Made by a program: the position numbers and the translations under genes
Part shown: positions 29,301-37,856 of the stretch, piece after piece
Position numbering within the stretch: position 1 is the first letter of the stretch
Layout: each line of letters opens with the position of its first letter
Notes under the pieces: generated by a model
Databases searched by the model: none
Told to the model about the DNA's origin: nothing
What the model saw: the letters and a program-made list of their open reading frames with translations, nothing else
NCBI GenBank assembly: GCA_016218915.1
Contig: JACRCQ010000007.1
Location: 1 to 64,000, forward strand
Direction of reading: 5' to 3'
Length of the DNA: 64,000 bases
From: Deltaproteobacteria bacterium
GTDB lineage: Bacteria; Myxococcota_A; Polyangia; Polyangiales; Polyangiaceae

Positions 29301-30032
29301 GCCATCAAGTTCACGCCGAGCGGAGGCCACGTTGCACTTGTTCTCAATTGCGCTGCAGGCACGGCCTTCATCCGGGTGAGCGACACGGGCGTCGGGATCG
29401 ATCCCGTGTTCTTGCCTCGCGTCTTTGACACCTTCACCCAGGCGGACAGCTCTTCAGCGCGACACCACGGCGGGCTCGGGCTCGGGTTGTCCATCGTACG
29501 ACGCCTGGTGGAGATGCACGGTGGAACGGTCCGCGCCGAGAGCCTCGGCAAGGACCAGGGGGCCAAGCTCACCGTCAGCTTCCCCCTGCTCAGCGACAGA
29601 CCTTCGGCATTGCCACCCCCTGCTTCGACCGAGCGGCTGAGCCTGAGGGGAATCCGCGTGCTCGTGGTCGACGACGACGGTGTGACGCGTGCCGGATTGG
29701 CAGGCGTGCTCCGGATGCATGACGCAGAAGTCCGTGCTGCCTCCACAGCAGCAGAAGGGTTGCAGGCCTTGATCGAATTCCGTCCCCAAGCGCTCCTCAG
29801 CGATCTCGCGATGCCCGGCGAAGACGGCCTCGCATTCATCTCCAAGGTGAGGGCGTTGCCGCCTGAGCACGGGGGGAGCACCCCGGCAGCAGCCCTGAGC
29901 GCCATGGCCGCTGGCAAGGACAGCGAGCGGGCGCTCGCTGCTGGATTCCAGACATATCTGACCAAGCCGATTGATGTGGACACGCTCGTATCCGCAGTCA
30001 CGAAGCTCGCCCGGACCACGGTGGCCGCGTGA
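26370..30032 (+). CDS. CheB-CheR-PAS hybrid sensor histidine kinase with C-terminal receiver
   Basis: GVGASAGGIEALR (CheB), IWIPGCSTGEEVYS (CheR), NEELxSxNEELxS coiled coil, SHELRTPLGAIL H-box, GLGLGLSIVRRLVEMHGG, LVVDDD...SDLAMPGEDG. Confidence 0.95.
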   Translation: MAAVAEIASTTTVVGVGASAGGIEALRLLFQQMPIDTAMAFVVVQHLLPSHASMLRDTIAAVTRLPVVEATDRMIVEPDHVYVITPNVELRLLRGALELSPRRDGVKRHLPIDLLFQSLATELGARAIGVVLSGTGSDGTEGLKAIKDKDGITMAQTPQSAQFPGMPESALASGAVDYELAPEAMAVELARLAKDPHFNGAMEPAVEPADDESYATILQMLHEASGTDFSGYRSTTLARRIARRMAICGVVELPSYADRLRHDPGECKLLAEDILVHVTAFFRDPEVFDAFKQHVFPAITASKKPGDVIKIWIPGCSTGEEVYSTAIALLEFLDDTSSDFNVQIFATDLSAPAIDRARAGQYSADSLRDLGAERLQRFFTASERGYRISRRVRDLCVFVVHDVTRDPPFAALDLISFRNVLIYLGPELQKRVLPMFHACLNSPGFLSLGRNEGVFGFRELFAPISGDRRIFSKTGESSRKTYTMSHSRPGIRVPSGAFGVPSQRPRPVADAVRQVDHILLDRYAPPGVIVNDKLEVVQFRGRTGRFLESPQGHPQTEVLKMARDGLLMELRPLLDEAIRTGAAARKEGIRIEQDAGEVTVTVEVLPLPKLLDASQKHYLVLFESAQEVVAVHPPLPLADLSGVEHQELARTRQELGGMRQFVQSLTEEYQRADDDLAAANEELVASNEELQSTNEELESAKEELQAANEELSTLNDELRSRNKELDQSASDLVNVQDSAGIPLVIVDASRKVRRYTPLAVDMFHILPSDIDRPISEIKPRITVGDLDQRISLVIQDGVAREWEVQDRDGHWQRLQIHPYRSADGHVDGAVISLVEIDQLKRAVAEAERASRAKDMFLATLSHELRTPLGAILLQAQLLQGSSDKKTLDVSAAIARAVKLQTTLIEDLLDVSRITADKLVLDVRPVELAELVREAAELQRPAADIKKVQLELTIPDGVGQVMGDSVRIQQVVFNLLSNAIKFTPSGGHVALVLNCAAGTAFIRVSDTGVGIDPVFLPRVFDTFTQADSSSARHHGGLGLGLSIVRRLVEMHGGTVRAESLGKDQGAKLTVSFPLLSDRPSALPPPASTERLSLRGIRVLVVDDDGVTRAGLAGVLRMHDAEVRAASTAAEGLQALIEFRPQALLSDLAMPGEDGLAFISKVRALPPEHGGSTPAAALSAMAAGKDSERALAAGFQTYLTKPIDVDTLVSAVTKLARTTVAA

Positions 30033-30937
30033 GCCAGGCCATCGATCAGAAAGACCTGGGCCTCGCGCTCCTGGGCAGATCGATGCCTCGCAAGTGCGGA
30101 GTTGCCGACGTATCCTCTGGGCGGCCCGACGCCCTCCCGGCTGGGGCGCTCCATCCGGCAGTCGGAGAATGGGTCGATGCGGACGGGCCAGGCCCCTACG
30201 CTTCGTCGACGATTGCTCGCATGCACACGCGGCGATCGCACGGTCTTCTGGTGGCTCCCGCTGGGCCCCAGGGAGCCTCCCACGTGCTCCTGTCGAATGT
30301 CGCAGCAACGGTCTTCGTGAACGGCGCGACGTTCTCCCTCGCGACAGACAAGTTCCCAGGCATCGAGCCCACCGGAGGCTACAAGCACGTATCGGTCTTT
30401 GCCGAAGACCCTCTGCCGCGCTGGGAATACTTGGTGGGCGGCTACAAGCTCGAGCACACCCTCGGGATCGTGCGCGGCCACGCAGCGGTGGTCCTGCGCT
30501 ACACGTGGCGCGGGCCCCTGGGCGCGGTTCTCGAAGCCCGCCCTTTGCTCGCCATGCGGCCTGCAGACGAGCTCATGAGCGAGCACGGTGGTCTGATCAA
30601 CGAAGTGCGCATACGCTCCGGCGAAGCGGTCGTGCGCCCGGTTGCCTCCCTGCCCACCATGGCGTTCCGCTACCAGGGAACGTTCGTCGGGTCGCCGGAC
30701 TGGTGGCGGCGCTTCGAGTATGTCGGTGACCGTGATTGCGGGCTGAGCTACCAGGAGGATCTCTGGACCCCTGGCGTGATTCGCAAGGTCCTCGTTCCTG
30801 ACCAGGATGTGTTCATCGTGTGCGCAATGCATTCCCTGCCGGGCGATACGGGAGAGGAGCTGCTGCAGCGATCTGCCGAGATCGCCCAGCAGGGCGTTGA
30901 CACGGTCTCTCCTGCCAAAGCGTTCACGCAGGGATGA
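30029..30937 (+). CDS. Standalone glycogen-debranching-enzyme N-terminal (GDE_N) domain protein
   Basis: GEWVDADGPGPYASSTIARMHTRRSHGLLVA, KFPGIEPTGGYKHV, WEYLVGGYKLEHTL; no catalytic C-terminal domain follows. Confidence 0.75.
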   Translation: MSQAIDQKDLGLALLGRSMPRKCGVADVSSGRPDALPAGALHPAVGEWVDADGPGPYASSTIARMHTRRSHGLLVAPAGPQGASHVLLSNVAATVFVNGATFSLATDKFPGIEPTGGYKHVSVFAEDPLPRWEYLVGGYKLEHTLGIVRGHAAVVLRYTWRGPLGAVLEARPLLAMRPADELMSEHGGLINEVRIRSGEAVVRPVASLPTMAFRYQGTFVGSPDWWRRFEYVGDRDCGLSYQEDLWTPGVIRKVLVPDQDVFIVCAMHSLPGDTGEELLQRSAEIAQQGVDTVSPAKAFTQG

Positions 30938-31135
30938 CTCGCTCGCTCGCGCGCCGGAATCAGCAACACGCAAGTCCATGAAACCATGCTGGTTGGCGAA
31001 TGAGCCTCTTGACGATCGCTCCCCTCTCCCACAACTCGATAGTGTGCATCCTGTCGCAGACCGGCGTGGGAGCCAGTTTCGCGAACGCAGCGTCGAGCCC
31101 ACATGCGCGGCGCATCGGTGCATGGGGGGACCATC

Positions 31136-32251
31136 ATGAGCTGGAGAAACAAGAAGCGCGCGCCAGACCGGGATCCTGTCGACGAGGTCGGCATTCCGTT
31201 GAGCTGGCTGGCAGCCCGCGATTCCGGGGCTCCGCAACGACCGAGCGGGCGAGGCTCTGCTCCCGGGTCCCGCGACCCTCGAGGGCGGGCACCGCCGTCG
31301 AGCTTCGAGATACTCTTTGACGAAGAGTGGCCGGCGCTGCGAGGCTCATCCGCACTGCCTCCGCCGCATCGCAACGCGATCCGTCCCCCGCCTGCGCGCG
31401 ATTCGCTTCCGCGATTCGCTGACGAGCTCGAGGCGGCGAGCCTGCCCGTGGAGAAGGGCGGAGAGGCTCCGGCTGCACCGCTCCCGGAGGCGCAGCTCGC
31501 GCAGGGAGAGTCCGTTGCGCCTGTGGCGATGCCTTCCGGGCTTCCCCTGGACCAATTCATCGCCCGTCGCCACAAGGTCCACAAAATCGCCTACACGGCC
31601 ATGGTCGGCACACTGTGCCTCGTTGCCATTGGTGTGTACCGCTGGGAGCCCAGCCGCGCTTCGCCCTCCGTTTCGATGATCACCGCTGCGGCGATGCCCG
31701 CTGCGGCGACAGCTGCGGCGGCGGTGATCAAGGCGGTGTGGACGTTCGCCCCGCCCACGGCCCCGACATCCGATCCGGCGCCTGCCCAAGGAGACTTCCG
31801 CAGGACGGGCATTGGCACGATCCAATGCGCCGAGGTCAGCATCCACGCCTCTCGTCCCCGTATCAGCAGCTTCGGCCCGAATTCACCGGCCACCCGCCCC
31901 CCGCCAGCGTCGCTGCCTGCCGCTGCCGGTGACGCCCCTACGGCGGATGGGACCAATCCAGCCTTGGCGCCATTCGATCCGACCCAGGCGACTTCTGCCA
32001 TGATCGAATCTGCAGAGTCCGCTTCGGCGTGCCTGCGCCCAACCGATCCGATCGCGTTGGTGAACGTCCACGTCGTGTTCGCTCCTGCTGGGACCGTCAC
32101 GACCGCATGGGTGGATGCCCCCCCGTACAGCGGAACCCCGGTCGGAGGCTGCATCGCACGAGCGTTCCGGTCCGCAAGGATGGAGCCGTTCACCGGGCCG
32201 AGCGTGACCGTACACAGGGTCTTCCAGATCCAGGCGCGTCACCCGCTGTGA
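31136..32251 (+). CDS. Membrane-anchored protein with C-terminal TonB/AgmX-like domain
   Basis: TM near residue 160; LVNVHVVFAPAGTVTTAWVDAP...GCIARAFRSARMEPFTGPSVTVHRVFQI. Confidence 0.6.
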   Translation: MSWRNKKRAPDRDPVDEVGIPLSWLAARDSGAPQRPSGRGSAPGSRDPRGRAPPSSFEILFDEEWPALRGSSALPPPHRNAIRPPPARDSLPRFADELEAASLPVEKGGEAPAAPLPEAQLAQGESVAPVAMPSGLPLDQFIARRHKVHKIAYTAMVGTLCLVAIGVYRWEPSRASPSVSMITAAAMPAAATAAAAVIKAVWTFAPPTAPTSDPAPAQGDFRRTGIGTIQCAEVSIHASRPRISSFGPNSPATRPPPASLPAAAGDAPTADGTNPALAPFDPTQATSAMIESAESASACLRPTDPIALVNVHVVFAPAGTVTTAWVDAPPYSGTPVGGCIARAFRSARMEPFTGPSVTVHRVFQIQARHPL

Positions 32252-32331
32252 GCCTCGGTAGCGGGTTCTCCCCACGGGCGGGGAATGCACCGATGCGCCA
32301 GCTCGACTCGCTGCAAGGCAATGGCAATACG

Positions 32332-32463
32332 ATGCACGACCACGAGGTGCTCGTTCCCGCAGGGCACCAGGACTGGCTGCTGGTGGCAGCGATGACTGCG
32401 GGCATATTCGCGCTCGATGGAGTGCTGGTATGGCTCGCAACGCAGCTACCGCGTGGATTCTAG
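32332..32463 (+). CDS. Possible 43-aa single-TM protein
   Basis: MHDHEVLVPAGHQDWLLVAAMTAGIFALDGVLVWLATQLPRGF*. Confidence 0.25.
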   Translation: MHDHEVLVPAGHQDWLLVAAMTAGIFALDGVLVWLATQLPRGF

Positions 32464-32595
32464 CGGGTACCGCCGCGCCAATGGATGAAACAGGACTCCG
32501 CGCGCAGCGTCGCCGCGGCCTCGTTGACGTGGATTTGGTCGTTGTCGTGAACCTTGACGGCAACGGCAACGTGGACCGGGACGAGCTACTTCGGT

Positions 32596-32627
32596 CCTTG
32601 CCCCTGCCCTTGCCCTTGCCCCTGCCC
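32596..32627. repeat. Hexanucleotide-like low-complexity repeat (CCYTGC)n
   Basis: ccttgcccctgcccttgcccttgcccctgccc. Confidence 0.85.
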
Positions 32628-32654
32628 GACGCGTGCGCCGCGGGTTTCGCTGCA

Positions 32655-32705
32655 GCACGGCATGCCGTGCCAAACGTAGGCACGCCTTGGCGTGCCGCTA
32701 CCGGG
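32655..32705. repeat. Second copy of the palindromic repeat family at 24086-24137
   Basis: gcacggcatgccgtgccaaacgtaggcacgccttggcgtgccgctaccggga, near-identical to 24086-24137. Confidence 0.9.
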
Positions 32706-32735
32706 ATTCCCCCTGTGGACTTCGGGCAGGCGGTA

Positions 32736-33299
32736 CTACCGTACCGCGAACGACTTGTGGATCACTTCCGATGGCCCATCGAAGGATGCGACTCGGACAT
32801 CCGCATAAGCCTGCGCCACGCAGTCGCGTGCCGCATCCGATGCATGCTCCGGCTGCTCCAGGGTCACCGCGCTGATCAGGCCCGAGGGCTCGACGTTGAG
32901 CTCGACACGCACGGCCGCTGGCTTCGGATCCTGGCCCAAGCAAGCTACCATCGCCGCCTCGACGTCGTCGGTCGCAGAAGCGAAGGCTGCCAGATCGAGC
33001 GGACCCAGGGCATCGTGCTCGACGAATCGACCCACTGCGCTGTTGACCTGGGTGTAGCCTGCGCCCGGCCCCATCGAGGCCGCGGTGGCCCTGTCGAGGT
33101 TCGCCTGCAGAGCCCGCGGGGGCTTGCGAGTGTCGTAGACCAGCACGCCGGCGCCCACGACGACCAATGCAGCCAGGGACATGGCCCACGGCAGCAGGTC
33201 AGCGGTTCGTTTCCGTGGCTGAGGAACTACGACAGAATCCATCGCGGCTGGTGCGAGAGATTCCTTTTCGCCATGTTTGAGGTCGTTGCTTGGGTCCAT
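32736..33299 (-). CDS. Membrane-anchored protein with C-terminal TonB/AgmX-like domain
   Basis: TM LLPWAMSLAALVVVGAGVLVY; AAVRVELNVEPSGLISAVTLEQP...CVAQAYADVRVASFDGPSEVIHKSFAV. Confidence 0.55.
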   Translation of the reverse strand: MDPSNDLKHGEKESLAPAAMDSVVVPQPRKRTADLLPWAMSLAALVVVGAGVLVYDTRKPPRALQANLDRATAASMGPGAGYTQVNSAVGRFVEHDALGPLDLAAFASATDDVEAAMVACLGQDPKPAAVRVELNVEPSGLISAVTLEQPEHASDAARDCVAQAYADVRVASFDGPSEVIHKSFAVR

Positions 33300-33688
33300 G
33301 GATCCCTCCCATTGACGCCGATTGGCGCGTCCGATTTGCACGGCAGTCGCGCTCACCTCGAGCTCCCCTTGCGACTACCGCACCTTGTATCCTGTGTATG
33401 CAATTCTACACGTCAAGCCACATTCTCACACCATCCCGGTCGGGCTCGGGGTCGCCTTGTGGCGTCCCTTCGATCTGGTGGAGTTGTTCTATCAACCTGA
33501 TTGACCCTGAGCCCCTGCCGAGGTTGAGCCGCGCAAGCGGTTGAACTCGTTCACATCCGCTGGCGGGCCCGAAAGGTGCTGCCCTCGGGTCGGACCACAG
33601 CAACTGCGGAGCCTGCGATCATACGTGCTTTAGGACGAGCGGCGGTCGGTGGGGGGGTGAAGCCCGACAGACGGCATCCCGCTCTGCG

Positions 33689-33742
33689 CCCCCTCCGGCT
33701 GCCGCATCGAGTACCAACGGGATGCGGCAGATCCGGAGGGGG
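33689..33742. repeat. Long GC-rich hairpin
   Basis: ccccctccgg-ct-gccgcatc / N12 / gatgcggcagatccggaggggg. Confidence 0.75.
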
Positions 33743-33917
33743 TCGGCCGACAGGCCGGGGGGCGGTGAATATCCTACGCGCCGGCAGTCCAACCCGCCGC
33801 CCACGCCTCCCAGCGCCACATTCCCTCATCGAAGTCCCATACCGGTGCAAGCAGGTGTCTGCACCCATCAGTCTTCGGCGTGCACTGTCGACGCCACCGT
33901 GATACCTTGAACCCACC

Positions 33918-34394
33918 ATGGATTGTCCGGGTTGTGGGGAGTTCAACTCGCAATTGGCCGAATCCTGCTGCAGGTGCGGGAAGGAGTTCCACCCGCCCAA
34001 ACGCAAGAGAGTCAAACCTCCGCCGCGTTACAGGCCGCCCACCCCATCGCACGTTATCGATGTGGCCGATGCGCCGGCAGCTACCTCTCGCTTGCTCGCG
34101 AGTGGGGAAGCTCCTGCGCAGGTGTGTGCTGACCTGATCGGGGCCGGCCTTACGGAGGAAGATGCGGTCCGTATGGTCACCGAACAGCGCGACAGGCTCT
34201 ACGAGACGGCAGAGCGATTCAAGGCGCTTTGCTGGATCGTGCTCGGAGTGGTGTTGACCGTTGGGACCTTCCTGGTGGTTCCAGGTGGATATGTGGTTTT
34301 TTGCGTGGGGGCCGATCGCCTGGGGGATCGGTCGCTATGTTCGGCCCGGAAGGCCGAGGCCGTGGCCGGCGCCCAAGCCGAAAGCCAAGCTTGA
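33918..34394 (+). CDS. Zinc-ribbon plus TM protein, 5' part (probably frameshifted)
   Basis: MDCPGCGEFNSQLAESCCRCGKEF; TM ALCWIVLGVVLTVGTFLVVPGGYVVF. Confidence 0.55.
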   Translation: MDCPGCGEFNSQLAESCCRCGKEFHPPKRKRVKPPPRYRPPTPSHVIDVADAPAATSRLLASGEAPAQVCADLIGAGLTEEDAVRMVTEQRDRLYETAERFKALCWIVLGVVLTVGTFLVVPGGYVVFCVGADRLGDRSLCSARKAEAVAGAQAESQA

Positions 34395-35343
34395 ACCTAC
34401 TGGAAAAGCGACGAGCCCCACGAAGGAGCAACTGCCCGAGGCAGAACCCGCGAACAGATTGCCGTTCGACATCGACACGGTGTCCGTCACCCGCCGCAGG
34501 GTGTCCAGCAACTATTCCCAGGAGGAGTGCTTCGTAGCTCGAAGTGAAGAAGCGGGCGGTCTCGACATTGCGGTCGGCCCGCCGCGACCCAGAAGCCGCT
34601 GGTTTTCGGGGGATCCGTTCGAGACCGGAGATAGCCAGTTCGATACGCTGTTCTCCGTGGAAACCAATGATCCAATCTTGGCTCGTGCATGGCTGGGCCC
34701 GCACGTGCGTGAAGCCATGATTCGGGCCAATGGATGTTCTTTTCGGCTGATCAACAGAATCGCAGAAGTTCGGTCCAGCCCCTGGGGTAATCTCGAAGAA
34801 GCGCGGCGCGCGGCGGCGGTTCTATCAAAGGGAAGCGCCCTCATCGCTGCCGAGTGGAATCGCCTTGCATCCGGCCTGTCCGCCGAACTCGAGGAGCCAG
34901 CCGAACGGCACGACCGACTCCCCGTCATCCAGGTAGACCTCGGCGGATTCTCCTACTCCATCCAGACGACGCAGAGCTCGGCCCCGAGCGGACGCACCAG
35001 GCCTGCCATCTTCACGCGGATCGACGTGCAACATCGGAAGCCCGGCGGGCCGACGCTTGCCATCGTAGCTGATGCTCACAAGGAGGACATTCTCGCGATC
35101 ACCAACATGGGTGGTCCTTCCCACACGTTCGTCAAGGGCTTCTCCTCGTTCGGCGAACACGGTGCTGTACAGGCCGGCGCTATTCTCGATGCCACGACCC
35201 ACGCAGAGTTCGCCGGAGCTGTCTCGGACGACCGCACCATGTCGGTGTTCCTGCGGGGGGTGGTACTGGAGCCAACCCTGGTCCAAGCCGCGATGAAGAA
35301 CGTGAGGCAACTCTCCGAGCGGATTGAGCATCCGTATCGTTGA
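34261..35343 (+). CDS. Hypothetical protein, probable 3' part of the frameshifted zinc-ribbon membrane protein
   Basis: Frame continues WFFAWGPIAWGIGRYVRPGRPRP after overlapping the previous ORF at a poly-T run. Confidence 0.5.
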   Translation: MGPSWWFQVDMWFFAWGPIAWGIGRYVRPGRPRPWPAPKPKAKLEPTGKATSPTKEQLPEAEPANRLPFDIDTVSVTRRRVSSNYSQEECFVARSEEAGGLDIAVGPPRPRSRWFSGDPFETGDSQFDTLFSVETNDPILARAWLGPHVREAMIRANGCSFRLINRIAEVRSSPWGNLEEARRAAAVLSKGSALIAAEWNRLASGLSAELEEPAERHDRLPVIQVDLGGFSYSIQTTQSSAPSGRTRPAIFTRIDVQHRKPGGPTLAIVADAHKEDILAITNMGGPSHTFVKGFSSFGEHGAVQAGAILDATTHAEFAGAVSDDRTMSVFLRGVVLEPTLVQAAMKNVRQLSERIEHPYR

Positions 35344-35376
35344 GCCGCGCTGGCACGTCTGAAGCCGTGGAGGTCG

Positions 35377-37659
35377 CTACGGCACCACCCCCAGCAGCAA
35401 GTTCGAGCACTCCGCTGGCACGCTCGGCAACGTCGCCGTGCCGCAGCTCTGCGCCGGCGCCTCGATGCCGTGCAGCTGCAGGAACCGGACGTACGCCGGC
35501 AGCTGGAACCCCGCATGCGTCACCATGCTCCCGCTCGTCCCATAGGTCCCAAGGGTCGGCGAAAGCGCGTAGTACTGGAACGCATGGGTCACGTACGGCG
35601 TAGTCGCGTTGCTCCCGTCCACCCACGGCCAGGTGTAGCTCCCGAAGAACGCGGGCTTGCCGCACAGGTAGAGCGACGTCGGCAGGACTTGCGCCGCACC
35701 TGCCCAGTGCACTGCCTTGGTCGCGTAGTCGTAGTTGCCGTCTCTCCACGCCGTGTTCGCTACGCCCTGGTCTGTCGTGTTGTCGCCAAAGCCGAGCCAC
35801 CACATCGAGACCGGATCCCACTCCCACCCTGGCCCCGTGTTCTCATACGCGAACCCCTTGGTCTGAGGCGCATTCGGCATGTCGATGAAGCCCAGCACGT
35901 TGCCCACGAAATTCTGGAACACATGACCCTGCGATGCGCCCCCTGGCACGCGCGGCCCCACGTCAGAGTAGGGGATGCATGTGAAGTCGTCAGGCCCGCC
36001 CGAGGTGCATCCGGTCGTCTGCGCGTTCGCATCGAATGTATAGGTGTTGAGCGGCGGCCAGGCAGATCGATGACCTGTGGACACGTTGCGGTGCCAGCTG
36101 TCGAAGATCGCTCCGCCCCAGGTGTCGTCGCCCCCAAGGCTGAAGGAGAGGTTCCCCTCGAACAGCTCGAAGTGCGGCGTGGTCATGTGCCCGTCGTTCA
36201 GCCCTGATTCAGGCCAATTCGGCTGATAGTTGATCCAGGCGTCGTCCATGTAGCTGTACGCAATGACATTGCCGCCCCCAGATGCCCGCATCACCATCAA
36301 CTTGTTGAAGTTCCAGGAGATCGTGTTCTCCACCAGATTGTCGGCCGACCCTGCGGAGAACTCGAGCCCATAGCCGCCTCCACCCGGGGACGGGTTGATG
36401 GTGCTGTGCAGATAGCAGTCGCGCACCACGCAGCGGAATGCGCTGTCGATTCCCATGCTGTAGCCGTTCGATTGATCGGACTCGATGTTCCTCACCCACG
36501 AGTACTTCGCATCCGTGATCACCACGTTGTTGTATTGCGAGGCTCCGCCCGGAGCCGGAGCCCCTGCCACGTAGACATCCTCAAGGCCTGCGTGATCCAC
36601 AGGTGTGGTCTGCCCGCCATTGTACGTGATCTGGGCAACCTGGGCGCTGTGCGCCAGGTCGAACGTCATGTGAAACGGCGTGGAGAAGGTGAGGGTGTTC
36701 CCGTTGATCGACTGGATCTCCATCACCTGCGATAGCGGGCGATTCATACGGTTGAACCAGCCGCGCGATGCATCGCCCACCGGCGAGTTCGTCGGATTGT
36801 ACTCAGCATACGGGTAGACCAGACCCGTGCCCCCAGGCGGAGCGTCCACGATCCAGGCGCCTGTGTCGTCCGCAGGATCCACGGTCATGTCGATGATGAC
36901 CAGGTCGCCAACCTGGAAGCCCGCCACGCTCGCCACGGTCACCGAGCTTGCGCCCTGCATCGCGTCAGCGGTGCAATCGGTGGACGCGCCCTCCATGTGC
37001 GGGAACAGGTCAGGGCCGATGTTGACCACCGGCCCATAGAGCGACGGATCGGCCATCAGGCGGGTCTGCACCGCGGGCCCGGCTCCAGGACCCCCGCTAC
37101 CGCGTAGCACCACGCCGCTCTTGGAGAGCATGATCGCGTTCTTGATGTTGTAGATGCCCGGATTGAGCTGCACGACCTGGCTTGCTGGACAGTTCTCGAT
37201 CGCCTGGTTGATCGCAGCGTCATCGCCGTTGCCAGTAGCCGAAAGCGTGGCGCAGATCGTGGTCAGGTGCGGCACGCCACCTGGAACGCCCGGGTCCCAT
37301 GCGGTGATGCGCGACAGGGTCGCAGAGCCGTTGGCGGTGTTGTAGGTGGGTCCAGCAGGGAAGACATAGGAACCGAGCCCGCAAGGGGGCTGGCCGCCGG
37401 TCCCTCCGACACCGCCCTGGCCGCCTTGGCCTCCCTGGCCGGCTGCGCCCGCAGAGCCGCCCTGTCCCGCCTGACCACCTTGACCGGCCTTGCCGCCCTG
37501 TCCTGCCTGACCACCTTGCCCGGCCTGCCCGGCTTGGCCCGCTTGGGCTGCTTGCCCTTCCACTGCCGGGGAATCGGTGTCGCCACAGGCCACGACCAGC
37601 CCTGTCAGGCCGCAGACAGCGCACAGCAACGCGGTGATCCGAGCGTGATGGATGTTCAT
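35377..37659 (-). CDS. Secreted lipoprotein with Gly/Gln/Ala-rich linker and parallel-beta-helix (pectate-lyase-like) domain
   Basis: Lipobox GLVVAC; QAGQGGQAGQGGKAGQGG linker; repeated right-handed beta-helix-like segments. Confidence 0.75.
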   Translation of the reverse strand: MNIHHARITALLCAVCGLTGLVVACGDTDSPAVEGQAAQAGQAGQAGQGGQAGQGGKAGQGGQAGQGGSAGAAGQGGQGGQGGVGGTGGQPPCGLGSYVFPAGPTYNTANGSATLSRITAWDPGVPGGVPHLTTICATLSATGNGDDAAINQAIENCPASQVVQLNPGIYNIKNAIMLSKSGVVLRGSGGPGAGPAVQTRLMADPSLYGPVVNIGPDLFPHMEGASTDCTADAMQGASSVTVASVAGFQVGDLVIIDMTVDPADDTGAWIVDAPPGGTGLVYPYAEYNPTNSPVGDASRGWFNRMNRPLSQVMEIQSINGNTLTFSTPFHMTFDLAHSAQVAQITYNGGQTTPVDHAGLEDVYVAGAPAPGGASQYNNVVITDAKYSWVRNIESDQSNGYSMGIDSAFRCVVRDCYLHSTINPSPGGGGYGLEFSAGSADNLVENTISWNFNKLMVMRASGGGNVIAYSYMDDAWINYQPNWPESGLNDGHMTTPHFELFEGNLSFSLGGDDTWGGAIFDSWHRNVSTGHRSAWPPLNTYTFDANAQTTGCTSGGPDDFTCIPYSDVGPRVPGGASQGHVFQNFVGNVLGFIDMPNAPQTKGFAYENTGPGWEWDPVSMWWLGFGDNTTDQGVANTAWRDGNYDYATKAVHWAGAAQVLPTSLYLCGKPAFFGSYTWPWVDGSNATTPYVTHAFQYYALSPTLGTYGTSGSMVTHAGFQLPAYVRFLQLHGIEAPAQSCGTATLPSVPAECSNLLLGVVP

Positions 37660-37856
37660 GATGAGCCTCGTCCTGGCATCCAGCCGATCTACATTCGACG
37701 CCAAGGGTACACCGGTTCGGGAAATGACCCAAGGGGCGGGTGAACAGCGGGTGAACGGGCTCATCGCTGACCCCGCGGCGTATGGATCGACTCGACGAGG
37801 GCCCGCACGCACGCGTATCCTACGAACTGCTGCGGTCCGCTCTCGAAGGGAGCAAC

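Noticed and set aside
28880-31237. 785-aa minus-strand ORF
   Set aside because: Shadow ORF antisense to the CheB/CheR hybrid kinase and GDE_N genes; high-GC codon bias keeps the antisense frame open; no recognisable domain.
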